A stretch of 64,000 nt of DNA from Pelolinea submarina (GCF_003966975.1 NZ_AP018437.1:2356001-2420000); one strand, 5' to 3'. Positions 28,972 through 38,142 are shown, numbered from the stretch's first letter. Made by a program: numbers and translations. The notes: generated from the sequence alone by a model not told the origin.

Positions 28972-30789
28972 ATGGTGCAAAAAAATATGGGGACCGTCGA
29001 TTTTGACTTGAAGGAAGCCATCTCGTCCAACCGTCTGGTTGGATTATGGCGTCTGATGCGCGGCTACCAGCTCGATTATACCTTCGCTACAATAATGCAA
29101 GGTTTATCGGCGGCGTCCAAAACAGCGACATACTTATTGCTTAGTTACTTTGTCGATAACTACTTTCTAGCCTCAACCGGAAAATTTCCGGTTTGGACTA
29201 TTGCCGTGGCTTTTGTTGCTTTCGCGGGATTGCAGGGTTATTTCACTTTCCTGAGCGGCAAGCATGCCGCAAAAACCGCGGAAGGTACAGTCGAACGCCT
29301 ACGTAATTACCTGTTCGACCACATCCAACATCTGCCTTTTTCTTATCACGGCGCCACCGATACCGGTGAGCTGATCCAGCGTTGTACCTCCGACGTGGAC
29401 GCCCTGCGGCGCTTCTATAACGATCAGGCCATCGGCGTCGGACGCATTGTGCTATTGTTTGTGGTGAATTTCATCGCGCTGCTGCGCCTGAATACCCGGC
29501 TGGCATTGCTATCAGTCATTGCTGTCCCGATCGTTGTGGTCACGTCCATTTACTTCTTCAAAAAAGTCTCCAAGGCTTATGAGGCTTACCAGGAACAGGA
29601 CGCCATCCTATCCACCACCCTTCAAGAGAACCTTAGCGGCGTGCGCGTTGTTAAGGCCTTTGCCCGCCAGACGCATGAGATTGAGAAATTCGAGCAAACC
29701 AACTGGGAAAAATTCAAACGCGGCAAGCACTTGCTGACGATCCATTCCCTTTTCTGGCCAATCTCGGACACAATCTGCGGCATGCAGATGTTGGCCGGAT
29801 TTTTGCTTGGCGCGCTGATGGCTATCCGCGGAGAAATCAGCGTGGGTAATTATTTAGCCTATGCCGGTTTGATAGTGTGGATTATCTACCCGCTGCGTGG
29901 CCTCGGCCGTCTGATCGTGGAAATGTCCAACGGTCTGGTTTCATATGATCGCGTGTTCAAGATCATCAAAGAAACTCGCGAACCATTGGATGACGGCGAC
30001 TACCATCCTGCAGCGGATCTAGATGGTGAAGTAATTTTCAACCATGTGAACTTCGAATACAACCAACATGAACAGGTGCTGCACGATATCAACTTTAAAA
30101 TTGAGGCCGGCAAGGTAGTGGCGCTGCTCGGTTCCACCGGATCGGGTAAAACCACATTGGTCAATCTGCTGCCGCGCTTTTCCGATTACACCAGCGGTGA
30201 GATTCTGTTGGATGGAATCGATCTATGCCGCTATTCGCGCCGCTATTTACGCAGCCAAATCGGTATTGTCGAACAGGAACCCTTCTTATTTTCCCGCTCC
30301 ATTCGCGAAAATATTACTTACGGCGTTGGCCGGGATGTTCCCGAGGAAGAGGTCGAGCAGGCAGCTAAGATGGCTGCGGTTCACGATGTCATTCTCTCCT
30401 TCCCCGAGGGGTATCGCACGCTGGTGGGTGAACGCGGTGTCACCCTGTCCGGCGGGCAGAAACAGCGCATCGCCATTGCGCGCACCTTGCTGAAGAATCC
30501 CTGCATCCTCATTTTGGATGATTCCACCTCATCCGTGGATACCGAAACGGAAGCGCAGATTCGCGCAGCCATGCAATCCCTGATGCGCGATCGCACCACT
30601 TTCGTCATCGCTCACCGTATTCAGAGCATCATGAACGCGGACTTGATCCTCGTCATGGAAGACGGCCGTATCATCCAGCATGGAACGCACGAGAGTCTTT
30701 TACGCGTGCCAGGGGTCTACCAGCAGATTTATAACATTCAGACCCGCATCGAAACGGAATTGGAACAGGAGCTTTCAAGTGCCAGCTGA
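28972..30789 (+). CDS. Heterodimeric ABC exporter, subunit with degenerate Walker B
   Basis: 605 residues: six membrane helices (about 35-330) and a nucleotide-binding domain. Walker A GSTGSGKTT (about 387-394), intact signature LSGGQKQRIAIART (about 492), and Walker B ILILDDSTSSVD where the catalytic Glu is replaced by Asp. This is the TM287-like half of a TM287/288-type heterodimer, an ATP-driven exporter of lipids, drugs or peptides. The gene overlaps the next subunit by 11 bases. The ribosome binding region is weak (AAAGG 13 bases upstream). Substrate unknown. Confidence 0.93.
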   Translation: MVQKNMGTVDFDLKEAISSNRLVGLWRLMRGYQLDYTFATIMQGLSAASKTATYLLLSYFVDNYFLASTGKFPVWTIAVAFVAFAGLQGYFTFLSGKHAAKTAEGTVERLRNYLFDHIQHLPFSYHGATDTGELIQRCTSDVDALRRFYNDQAIGVGRIVLLFVVNFIALLRLNTRLALLSVIAVPIVVVTSIYFFKKVSKAYEAYQEQDAILSTTLQENLSGVRVVKAFARQTHEIEKFEQTNWEKFKRGKHLLTIHSLFWPISDTICGMQMLAGFLLGALMAIRGEISVGNYLAYAGLIVWIIYPLRGLGRLIVEMSNGLVSYDRVFKIIKETREPLDDGDYHPAADLDGEVIFNHVNFEYNQHEQVLHDINFKIEAGKVVALLGSTGSGKTTLVNLLPRFSDYTSGEILLDGIDLCRYSRRYLRSQIGIVEQEPFLFSRSIRENITYGVGRDVPEEEVEQAAKMAAVHDVILSFPEGYRTLVGERGVTLSGGQKQRIAIARTLLKNPCILILDDSTSSVDTETEAQIRAAMQSLMRDRTTFVIAHRIQSIMNADLILVMEDGRIIQHGTHESLLRVPGVYQQIYNIQTRIETELEQELSSAS

Positions 30790-32608
30790 TTTTTACGAAG
30801 AAGAAGATTTTCAGGGCCAGTTCAAAGGCAATGTATTCAAGCGCATCTTGGATTTGATGCGGCCGCATTGGCCTTGGGTATTGGGCTTTTTAATCTGTGT
30901 CATTATCGTGTCTATTCTGGATGCTTATTTCACCTACCTGAGCAAGCAAATTGTCGATAGAGGCATTGTCAATAAAGATATCAATGCCTTACAACAGATT
31001 TTGGTGAATTATGGCATTCTCATTCTTGTGCAGGCCGCCGCTGTATTCGGCTTTGTTTTCCTGGTTGGCGTGCTGGGAGAACGGGTACGCTATGACCTGC
31101 GTCAGTCCCTATTCAACCACCTCCAGCGCTTATCGCTCTCCTATTTCTCGCGCACGCCTGTTGGCTGGATCATGTCGCGCGTTACCAACGACACCGAACG
31201 GGTAGCCGAACTGGTTACCTGGGGTGTGCTGGATTCCACCTGGGGCGTTATCAATATTTTGACCTCCGTGATTTTCATGCTGGTCATCGACTGGCGCCTG
31301 GCTCTGATTGTCATTGCCATTCTGCCGTTTTTATTCTACGTGGCCGTTCAATTCCGCAAACGCATTCTGGAGCAGTTCCGCAATGTGCGCAAAATCAATT
31401 CCAAGATCACGGCTTCATATAATGAGAATATCAGCGGCGTGCGCGTGGTTAAAGCGCTTGGTCGTGAAGATGAGAACCTGCGCGAGTTTGGCGAACAAAC
31501 CAGTGCCATGCGCAAAGCCGGTTACCGTGCTGCCTGGTTGAGCGCGCTTTTCCTGCCCAGTGTGCAGATCATTTCTGCTGTTGGTTTGGGCGGCATCATC
31601 TGGTACAGCGGAGCGACAGTCGGCAGCGGCACTTTTTCCATAGGCAGCTTGCAAGCTTTCATTACTTACATGACATCCATGTTGTGGCCTATTCAGGATG
31701 TCGCCCGCGTCTTTGCCGAAATGCAGCGTGCTCTGGCTTCCGCCGAGCGCATTTTCTCATTGGTGGATACCACGCCTGAAATTCTGGATAAACCCGGTGC
31801 TTTTGATCCCGGAACCATCCGCGGCGAAATCCAATTTGAACATATGTATTTCTGGTACGAGGATGAACTGCCGGTCATCAAAGATTTAAATCTGACGATT
31901 CAACACGGAGAGACCATTGCCCTGGTCGGTTCTACCGGCGGCGGCAAGACCACCATCGTCAATTTACTATGCCGTTTCTACGAACCCAAGCGCGGCCGGA
32001 TTCTTATCGGCGGGCACGATTACACCGACCTTTCGCTGCAGGCCATCCAATCCCGTATCGGTGTAGTGCTGCAAACTCCGCATCTGTTCTCCGGCACCAT
32101 TCGCGAGAACATCGCTTACGGCCGCCTCAAAGCCAGCCAACAGGATATCGAAGCAGCCGCAAAACTGGTTGGAGCGGATCATTTCATCCAGCGCTTTGAA
32201 CATGGTTATGACGAACAAGTCGGTGAAGGCGGCGTTCTGCTCTCGGTTGGACAGAAACAGCTCATCAGCCTGGCCCGTGCGGTGCTTTCCAACCCGGAGA
32301 TCTTCATCATGGACGAAGCGACCAGTTCCGTGGACACGCTTACCGAGTCGATGATCCAAAAAGGGATGGAAGCCATTATGCAGGACCGCACCAGCATCAT
32401 CATTGCCCACCGCTTGTCGACCATCAAGACCGCTCACCGCATTTTAGTAATTGAGGATGGCCAAATCGCCGAAATGGGTAATCACGCGGAGTTGCTAAAA
32501 TTGAAAGGTAAGTACTACAATCTCTATACACGCCAATTCCGCTTTGAGCGTGAGGATGCGTATAATATTTTTAAAGAAAACAACCAGGCAAACTTATCCG
32601 CCGGATAG
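30779..32608 (+). CDS. Heterodimeric ABC exporter, subunit with canonical Walker B and altered signature
   Basis: 609 residues from a GTG start at 30779, supported by CAGGAG 7 bases upstream; a longer ATG reading (30680) would start inside the previous gene and adds residues unlike the family. Six membrane helices, Walker A GSTGGGKTT (about 383), signature LSVGQ in place of LSGGQ, and canonical Walker B IFIMDEATSSVD. The altered signature pairs with the degenerate Walker B of the partner in one ATP site, leaving one hydrolytic and one non-hydrolytic site, the standard asymmetric arrangement. Overlaps the first subunit by 11 bases. Confidence 0.93.
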   Translation: MPADFYEEEDFQGQFKGNVFKRILDLMRPHWPWVLGFLICVIIVSILDAYFTYLSKQIVDRGIVNKDINALQQILVNYGILILVQAAAVFGFVFLVGVLGERVRYDLRQSLFNHLQRLSLSYFSRTPVGWIMSRVTNDTERVAELVTWGVLDSTWGVINILTSVIFMLVIDWRLALIVIAILPFLFYVAVQFRKRILEQFRNVRKINSKITASYNENISGVRVVKALGREDENLREFGEQTSAMRKAGYRAAWLSALFLPSVQIISAVGLGGIIWYSGATVGSGTFSIGSLQAFITYMTSMLWPIQDVARVFAEMQRALASAERIFSLVDTTPEILDKPGAFDPGTIRGEIQFEHMYFWYEDELPVIKDLNLTIQHGETIALVGSTGGGKTTIVNLLCRFYEPKRGRILIGGHDYTDLSLQAIQSRIGVVLQTPHLFSGTIRENIAYGRLKASQQDIEAAAKLVGADHFIQRFEHGYDEQVGEGGVLLSVGQKQLISLARAVLSNPEIFIMDEATSSVDTLTESMIQKGMEAIMQDRTSIIIAHRLSTIKTAHRILVIEDGQIAEMGNHAELLKLKGKYYNLYTRQFRFEREDAYNIFKENNQANLSAG

Positions 32609-32669
32609 CAGGTTTCAAGCTGGAAATTCTCTTTTTGCGGGTGGTAAAATAGGTTTGAACATCTTCAGT

Positions 32670-32675
32670 TATAAT
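32670..32675 (+). promoter_or_regulatory. -10 element upstream of the lipoprotein gene
   Basis: TATAAT in the context GTTATAATTAACG, 31 bases before the lipoprotein start; no -35 at the right distance. The GTTATAAT form recurs upstream of several genes in this window. Confidence 0.4.
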
Positions 32676-32705
32676 TAACGCACAAATTTGGAATGGAGTG
32701 AAGTA

Positions 32706-33350
32706 ATGAAGAAAACTATGTTAAAAACCCTCAGTTTGGTAGCAGTAATGATTGCTGCCGCCCTGATGCTCGGCGCCTGCGGTGCCGCCGCTCCTGCGGA
32801 ACCCACGGTGGATCCAAACGTTATTTTCACCCAGGTTGCTGAAACGGTAATGGTCAGCATGACCCAGACCTCGGAAGCTATCCCCCCCACAGCCACACCT
32901 GAACCAACCGCTACTCCTGAACCCACACAACCGCCGGCCCCCACTGTCGATGTCAGCCAGGAGCAGGCAGCCATTCCCACTATTTCGATGGGACCCACCG
33001 CCACGGTTCAGCTTTACGGTGATGCCGCCAAATGGAATACCCAAAGCCCGGTGGATGGCAAGGTCTTCAGTGCTGGCCAGGCATTCAACTTCCATGTTTG
33101 CATGTCTAATGTCGGATCTACTACATGGACAAGTAAATATTATCTACACTATATTGATGGTAGCAAGCCGTGTTGGGTATCAAAAACCTATGTCGGCAAA
33201 GCTATTGACCCCGGCAGTAAATGGTGTTTTGATCTGGAATGCCGGGCTCCTGATACCTCCGGCACTTACACGACCTATTGGTTCCTGAAGAATGCCGATG
33301 GTGTGAAGGTTACAAACGGCGAAGTATATTTCGCTTTCAAGGTTCAATAA
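32706..33350 (+). CDS. Secreted lipoprotein with NBR1-like Ig domain
   Basis: 214 residues from the ATG at 32706 (GGAGTGA upstream). Signal peptide with lipobox LGAC at about residues 20-23. A low-complexity linker of repeated T-P-E-P units (about 60-80) follows, then a C-terminal beta domain with SPVDGKVFSAGQAFNFHVCMSNVGSTTWTS, which matches the NBR1 Ig-like/FW domain that is common in surface lipoproteins of Anaerolineae. Several Cys in the domain may form disulfides. Probably a surface-anchored binding protein; ligand unknown. Monocistronic with its own promoter. Confidence 0.85.
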   Translation: MKKTMLKTLSLVAVMIAAALMLGACGAAAPAEPTVDPNVIFTQVAETVMVSMTQTSEAIPPTATPEPTATPEPTQPPAPTVDVSQEQAAIPTISMGPTATVQLYGDAAKWNTQSPVDGKVFSAGQAFNFHVCMSNVGSTTWTSKYYLHYIDGSKPCWVSKTYVGKAIDPGSKWCFDLECRAPDTSGTYTTYWFLKNADGVKVTNGEVYFAFKVQ

Positions 33351-33438
33351 CCATCCTTCCTGACAATAATAAAGAGGCTCTCATTTGAGCTGTACTCTAT
33401 AGATAAAACAGGAAAAGCAAAGCCTCGATAAGTTAAGT

Positions 33439-33477
33439 AGACAGGCACCTGATTTGAAAAGGTGTCTGTCTTTTTTT
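33439..33477 (+). terminator. Intrinsic terminator after the lipoprotein gene
   Basis: AGACAGGCACCT pairs with AGGTGTCTGTCT around a nine-base loop and is followed by seven T. It lies about 90 bases past the lipoprotein stop. Between them GAGGCT (33374-33379) can pair with AGCCTC (33421-33426). The interval 33351-33826 holds this, a second hairpin and no gene. Confidence 0.75.
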
Positions 33478-33672
33478 ATAGGATGACAATATGGCTCAAT
33501 TCTTTTCAGTTGATATTGCTTAATCCAGATTTATATCCGGTCGGATTTCCGTATCGGTAATTGTTCTGCAATCTCTCAACAGGTGAGTCCTTTTTCACGA
33601 ATAAATCCACTGCTTCTTGCTTCACTTCGATTGCCTAATAAAACACCCCATCTCTACCTGACAAAATAGAAA

Positions 33673-33703
33673 CACCCCTCGTGTCAAAAAAGAACAAGGG
33701 GTG
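33673..33703 (-). terminator. Possible terminator of modA
   Basis: CACCCCT / AGGGGTG stem with a 17-base loop about 125 bases beyond the modA stop. On the minus strand it is followed by a moderately T-rich stretch. Could also serve the plus strand. Confidence 0.35.
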
Positions 33704-33826
33704 CTTTATTTTCGTGTTTACTTTTTAGTGTCCAGTTTATAAAAAGGACAGCCTTATATTTTTCTAATTCAGAAATTTCCTATTGGTTAACTAATCAATC
33801 AAGCTTATATTACTGAATTTCCAACA

Positions 33827-34705
33827 TTATTCGGCTGTTGCGTTTACAAAACCGTATTTGGCCAATACGGCTTGTCCTTCATCGGAAAGGACAAAGCTTA
33901 CAAAAGAAGCGGCCAAATCTGCGTTTTGACTGTCGGCAACTGGGGCAATCGGGTAAGTCCCAATGGAGTTCAGCTCATCCGGGATATCCAATGTGCCAAT
34001 GCTTTCAGCAGCATCCGCGGTAATATCGGTCACGTACACGATACCGGCATCGGCTTCACCCAGGGTAATCTTGGTCACGACGGCTTTGACATTATCTTCA
34101 AATGAGACCACATTCGCCAATACGTTTTCCTTGAAATCGCTGCCGAAACTTTCATCCGCGCTGGCTTTGTCCAGAAATTCCTGTGAGTACTTGCCTACCG
34201 GAACGGTCTCATCGGCCAGAATGACCATCAAACCGGATTTTGCCAGGTCTTGAAGCTGGGTCAATTCTCCGGGATTATCCTTGGGATAAATTACGACCAG
34301 TTTGTTATACGCAAAAGTTTGGGCATCGTCTGCGTTTACACGCCCGGCGTCAACGACAGCTGTCATGTATTTGGTGCTGGCACTGGCAAAGACATCCGCT
34401 GCGGCGCCCTGCCCAAGTTGTTCTGCCAAAGCCTGGGAACCGGCAAAGCTTAATGCCACGGTCACACCCTCATTTTGTGCTTCGAAGAGCTGCCCCAGTT
34501 CAGTGAAGGACTCGGTCAATGAAGCGGCAGCCAACACGGTCAGCGTGCGTGCTTCTGCCGGTGCTTCTGCTTCAGCTTCGGCTGCCGGCGCGGCAGCTTG
34601 TTCCTCAACCGCTTCGGTGGGAACACTCGCTGCTGGTTGGGCTGAGCAAGCGGCCGAAAGCAGCAGCAGGCCCAACATTAGAATAGACAAGATTTTGGAA
34701 CGCAT
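33827..34705 (-). CDS. modA: Molybdate ABC transporter substrate-binding lipoprotein ModA
   Basis: 292 residues from the ATG at 34705, chosen because AAGGAGG lies 9 bases upstream; the longer reading from 34759 lacks a site. Lipoprotein signal peptide ending LLLLSAAC, then an acidic Ala/Glu linker (about 25-55) and a ModA domain: LTVLAAASLTESFTELG, FAGSQALAEQLGQGAAADVFAS, and IVYVTDI. ModA captures molybdate or tungstate outside the membrane and delivers it to ModB. It follows modB with a 253-base gap that carries its own operator-like repeat. No modC ATPase gene is present nearby. Confidence 0.93.
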   Translation of the reverse strand: MRSKILSILMLGLLLLSAACSAQPAASVPTEAVEEQAAAPAAEAEAEAPAEARTLTVLAAASLTESFTELGQLFEAQNEGVTVALSFAGSQALAEQLGQGAAADVFASASTKYMTAVVDAGRVNADDAQTFAYNKLVVIYPKDNPGELTQLQDLAKSGLMVILADETVPVGKYSQEFLDKASADESFGSDFKENVLANVVSFEDNVKAVVTKITLGEADAGIVYVTDITADAAESIGTLDIPDELNSIGTYPIAPVADSQNADLAASFVSFVLSDEGQAVLAKYGFVNATAE

Positions 34706-34776
34706 AATGGAAAACCTCCTTGGTTTTTGGTTGTGCAAGTCAGACGTGTCAGGCGTCAATCTTGCAAGGCGTTATT

Positions 34777-34806
34777 ATTCACTTAATGAGTATTCATTTT
34801 GTGAAT
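34777..34806. promoter_or_regulatory. Two adjacent inverted repeats upstream of modA (putative Mo operator)
   Basis: ATTCA-N5-TGAAT is perfect at 34792-34806, and an imperfect copy ATTCA-N5-TGAGT abuts it at 34777-34791. The same 15-mer design occurs at 35928-35942 between modB and moeA. Spacing and sharing suggest a common regulator of molybdenum genes. Confidence 0.55.
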
Positions 34807-34958
34807 TAGCAAGATTGTATCACTGAATAAACCAGGAGATGAATTATTTGTTCTCTTTTAAGATTGTTCTGTTGTTTCCAACTTACAATGCTAAAAGAAC
34901 AGCGTCTATCTTTGCAATCCCCCAATATTTCGCCGATAATTCTCGCCGAGGAAGTCAC

Positions 34959-35798
34959 TCAATCATTGATTAGTTCAACCCCGGTATCCAAACGGCTGTG
35001 TAAAAATCCTTTGACCAAAACCAGTGTGAGGAATGAAAAACAGATCAGGATGATCGAAAGCGTTAATGCCACATTTAACTCAATCTCGAAACCAATATAA
35101 ATGGCCAGCGGCATGGTTTGTGTCCTTCCCGGAAAGTTACCAGCAAAGATAATGGTTGCCCCGAACTCACCCAAAGCCCGTGCCCAAGTCATCACCCCAC
35201 CGCTCAAAAGTGCGTTTGCGGAAAGCGGTAGTACGATATAGCGGAACACCTGCCAGCGATTGGCGCCATCCAGCGCCGCCGCCTGCTTTAGCTCCTTATC
35301 GATACCGGAAAAGCCCACTGCGGCTGAACGGACGTATAGCGGTGAGGCAATAAAAAGCTGTGCCATCACCACCGCGATGAAAGTAAATGGAATGGTAATG
35401 CCCTTCTCGGCCAACAGCGCCCCTACCAACCCGCGCCGCCCAAACGCCATTAACAACGCCACGCCTGCCACCGATGGCGGCAGTACGGTTGGGATATCGA
35501 CAAGCGTATCCACAAAATGATAACCCTTGAATTTTCGCGTTCCCAACAAATAAGCCACCGGTGTGCCCAATACCAACGTCAACGCCGTGGTTACGCTTGA
35601 AGTTGCCAGGCTTAAACTGATGGCTTGCGTCACTTGGCGTTCATTCAAGTTCTGCAGCAGGTCCCGGGGAGAACTGTGAATAAAAAGTGAAAGAATCGGG
35701 ATGGCCAAAAACAACAGCATCGGCATTGAGAGCAATTTCCAGGTTTGTTTAGACCATACGGCGGTGTTTACGATTGTGCGTTTTTCAGTCTCTATCAT
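34959..35798 (-). CDS. modB: Molybdate ABC transporter permease ModB
   Basis: 279 residues with about six membrane spans and the permease EAA-loop motif AALDGANRWQVFRYIVLP that docks to the ATPase. TVLPPSVAGVALLMAFGRRG and WARALGEFGATIIFAGN are typical of ModB/CysTW permeases. AGGTAAT precedes the start. It would form the channel for oxyanion uptake with ModA; the ATPase ModC is not encoded in this window. The modB-modA order with a separate operator in front of modA is unusual. Confidence 0.93.
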   Translation of the reverse strand: MIETEKRTIVNTAVWSKQTWKLLSMPMLLFLAIPILSLFIHSSPRDLLQNLNERQVTQAISLSLATSSVTTALTLVLGTPVAYLLGTRKFKGYHFVDTLVDIPTVLPPSVAGVALLMAFGRRGLVGALLAEKGITIPFTFIAVVMAQLFIASPLYVRSAAVGFSGIDKELKQAAALDGANRWQVFRYIVLPLSANALLSGGVMTWARALGEFGATIIFAGNFPGRTQTMPLAIYIGFEIELNVALTLSIILICFSFLTLVLVKGFLHSRLDTGVELIND

Positions 35799-35927
35799 GA
35801 GTATTACCTGTTTTCATTGTCGGAATGTACAAATTGCCTGCTCGATGAAAGGTATTTCCTGATTCCATCACCGGATTTTTCAGTTGTAATTTTTTACCAC
35901 AGAATTCCATATAATTGGTTTATGATT

Positions 35928-35942
35928 ATTCACGTTGTGAAT
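35928..35942. promoter_or_regulatory. Inverted repeat between modB and moeA (putative Mo operator)
   Basis: ATTCACGTTGTGAAT, a 15-bp repeat of the form ATTCA-N5-TGAAT, 130 bases from modB and 110 bases from moeA, which diverge here. It matches the repeat upstream of modA, including the flanking GTGAATTAG. Confidence 0.55.
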
Positions 35943-36052
35943 TAGTCAATTATACGTGTTTATGGTATTATCGGCCATTATTCCGGTCGCTGGTTCTTCA
36001 AGCGGAACCAATTCCGGGAACATTTTGCCGATGAACCGAATGGAGCAAAACT

Positions 36053-37261
36053 ATGCTGAAAACGAAACCAGTTACGGAAGTCACCCGCATCATCACGGAA
36101 CGCTTTGGCGCTTATCGCTTGAAATCAGAACGTATTCCCTTGGAAGACGCCCTGGGCCGCGTGCTTTCAGAGGATATCCTGGCTTCCGCCTTCATCCCCA
36201 ATTTCAATCGCGCGACCGTGGACGGTTACGCGGTCAAAGCCGCTGATATCAGCCTATGTTCGCAAGAGACACCCGTAACGCTTAAATTGGTCGGCCGCTC
36301 ACATATGGGTACCTCAAACACTTTCAGCATCACGCACGGTGAGTGCGCTTACGTCCCGACCGGGGGTGAGGTACCCGATGGCACCGACGCCATGGTGATG
36401 ATCGAAGATACGCAGATGCAGTCCGAAGAAGCGATATCCTTTTTTGTGCCTTATCGCGCCGGTCTGAACCTGATTTACCGCGGTGAGGATACCCAGCCGG
36501 GCAACTTGATCATTCCAGCCGGTAAACGCCTGAAAGTAGCCGACACCGGCACGCTGGCGGCCATGGGCATCACGCAGGTGCCGGTCATGCTGCGTCCACG
36601 TGTAGCAATCATCTCAACCGGCGATGAGATTGTGCCGGTGGATCAACCCATATCTGCCGGTCTGATTCGGGACGTTAACGCCCCTATGTTATCCAACGCT
36701 GTTTCGGTCAATGGCGGCCGGCCCAATTTTTACGGGATCGTTAAGGACCATCCGGATGCTATCACCGCCACGGTTGAAGCGGCTTTGCCCGAAGCGGATA
36801 TGCTTCTCATTTCCGGCGGCACTTCCATGGACACGCGCGATGCAGTCACATCCGTGATTGCCGCTTTAGGGGAAGTATATGTGCACGGCATCACCGTCAA
36901 ACCCGGTAAACCAACCATCTTCGGCGCAATTCAGGATAAACCTGTCTTCGGCCTGCCCGGTAATCCGGTCTCGGCGTATTTCACCTTCCGGCTTTTTGTC
37001 CGGCCGCTGCTGCATTCGCTGCAAGGTACGCAGCCGGTGGACCGTCAAATCACACTGCCCCTCGCGCGCGATTTGGTTACCAATCACGGCCGTGAGGAAT
37101 GCGTTCCTGTAATCATCAAGGATGGTCTGGCTCATCCGATCATTATTAAGTCCGGCCTGATCACCACGGTTTCCTGTGCCGACGGTTACTTCCGCATCCC
37201 GCGCGACTTGCCCGGCCGCAATCAGGGCGACCTGGTAGAGATCACCTTCCTTGACCAATAA
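36053..37261 (+). CDS. moeA: Molybdopterin molybdenumtransferase MoeA
   Basis: 402 residues, standard length. N-terminal domain with RIPLEDALGRVLSEDI and FNRATVDGYAV, the middle MogA-like domain with ISTGDEIV, LISGGTSMDTRDAV and the GKPTIFG / GLPGNPVSA active-site loops, then the small C-terminal domain. MoeA inserts molybdate into adenylylated molybdopterin. GGAG 8 bases upstream of the start. Placed divergent from modB and sharing an operator-like repeat, so uptake and insertion of Mo are probably co-regulated. Confidence 0.95.
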   Translation: MLKTKPVTEVTRIITERFGAYRLKSERIPLEDALGRVLSEDILASAFIPNFNRATVDGYAVKAADISLCSQETPVTLKLVGRSHMGTSNTFSITHGECAYVPTGGEVPDGTDAMVMIEDTQMQSEEAISFFVPYRAGLNLIYRGEDTQPGNLIIPAGKRLKVADTGTLAAMGITQVPVMLRPRVAIISTGDEIVPVDQPISAGLIRDVNAPMLSNAVSVNGGRPNFYGIVKDHPDAITATVEAALPEADMLLISGGTSMDTRDAVTSVIAALGEVYVHGITVKPGKPTIFGAIQDKPVFGLPGNPVSAYFTFRLFVRPLLHSLQGTQPVDRQITLPLARDLVTNHGREECVPVIIKDGLAHPIIIKSGLITTVSCADGYFRIPRDLPGRNQGDLVEITFLDQ

Positions 37262-37290
37262 CCGGTAGGACTCTGAAAAAAGAACAAAAA

Positions 37291-37312
37291 AAGACCGCTT
37301 CTCAGCGGTCTT
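37291..37312. terminator. Bidirectional terminator between moeA and the CarD gene
   Basis: AAGACCGCT / AGCGGTCTT with a four-base loop, an A-run on the left and a T-run on the right, between convergent stops at 37261 and 37318. Confidence 0.8.
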
Positions 37313-37317
37313 TTGAT

Positions 37318-37833
37318 TTACTTTATCTTGAGTTTGGATATGCTTTTTTGCAGCGCTTGTTCCATCTGGTTTTCGGCTTCATCCCGGTCCATCTCGCATG
37401 CGGCTACCCACTCGTTAATAAACTGACGTTTAAGTGTTTCCAGGATTTTCTTTTCGTTGATGTGGACGTCTTTCTGAACATCGCGCGCGTGCATATCCCG
37501 GATCAATGCCGCTTTGGTCAGTAGATCGCTGTCCTGTGATTTTTCCTGAATGTAAGCCAGCCGGCGGCGGAAATTCTCATTCAGGTCCTTAGGTGTTTGT
37601 GAAAGAACTTTAGTTGCTTCTTCAAAAGCAGTGGAAGTAGAAACCGGCCGAATACGTTCCGATCCGGTTTCCCCGATTGGCAGCCAATACGTAATGCTGT
37701 CGGTTTTGACAACATAAAAAACCTTGCGGTCGCCCAGCAATTCCTTGGTATCCATCCCGGTGATTTGCCCTAATCCGTGGCGGTTGTGCACAATCCAATC
37801 CCCTTCGGATAATTCAAGCGTAATTTTTGTCAT
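37318..37833 (-). CDS. CarD-family transcriptional regulator
   Basis: 171 residues. The N-terminal RNA-polymerase-interacting domain has LSEGDWIVHNRHGLGQI, which is the same fold as the RID of Mfd found earlier in this window. The C-terminal part is helical, as in CarD (RRRLAYIQEKS ... QFINEWVAACEM). CarD proteins bind RNA polymerase beta and modulate open-complex stability. AAGGA upstream of the start. A 25-bp perfect palindrome lies 18 bases before the start codon. Monocistronic, ended by a shared bidirectional terminator. Confidence 0.88.
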   Translation of the reverse strand: MTKITLELSEGDWIVHNRHGLGQITGMDTKELLGDRKVFYVVKTDSITYWLPIGETGSERIRPVSTSTAFEEATKVLSQTPKDLNENFRRRLAYIQEKSQDSDLLTKAALIRDMHARDVQKDVHINEKKILETLKRQFINEWVAACEMDRDEAENQMEQALQKSISKLKIK

Positions 37834-37850
37834 TTGCTGGTCCTTCTGGT

Positions 37851-37875
37851 GTAAATTCCGCTTAGCGGAATTTAC
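37851..37875. promoter_or_regulatory. Perfect 25-bp inverted repeat before the CarD gene
   Basis: GTAAATTCCGC and GCGGAATTTAC flank a three-base centre. It lies in the predicted 5' leader or promoter of the CarD gene. It could be an operator or an RNA hairpin near the ribosome binding site. Confidence 0.5.
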
Positions 37876-38142
37876 ATAATTAATAAATCAGATACAATCG
37901 CTGCATGCCGGCGTACCCCTTCCAATATGCCCCCTGCTTCGGATTGTTGCCAATCCCTATTGTTAGTCTACCTGCGGATGATTGTATATTGATTATATCG
38001 CATTCATTCAATGCCCGTCAGTCTTCCTATAAGAGAGACAGGGAATGGGGAGTATTTTAGGATATGTTAATACTGAATGTCTCTCTTAGCATGTAAATTT
38101 AAGGGCTGTAGAATCGAACAAGTGATTAAACCGGATTCAAAT

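Noticed and set aside
33371-33477. c-di-GMP (GEMM) or molybdenum-cofactor riboswitch between the lipoprotein and modA
   Set aside because: GCAAAGCC is present, but the rest of the GEMM core is missing, the element points away from modA, and the Moco motif is not seen; the terminator alone explains it.
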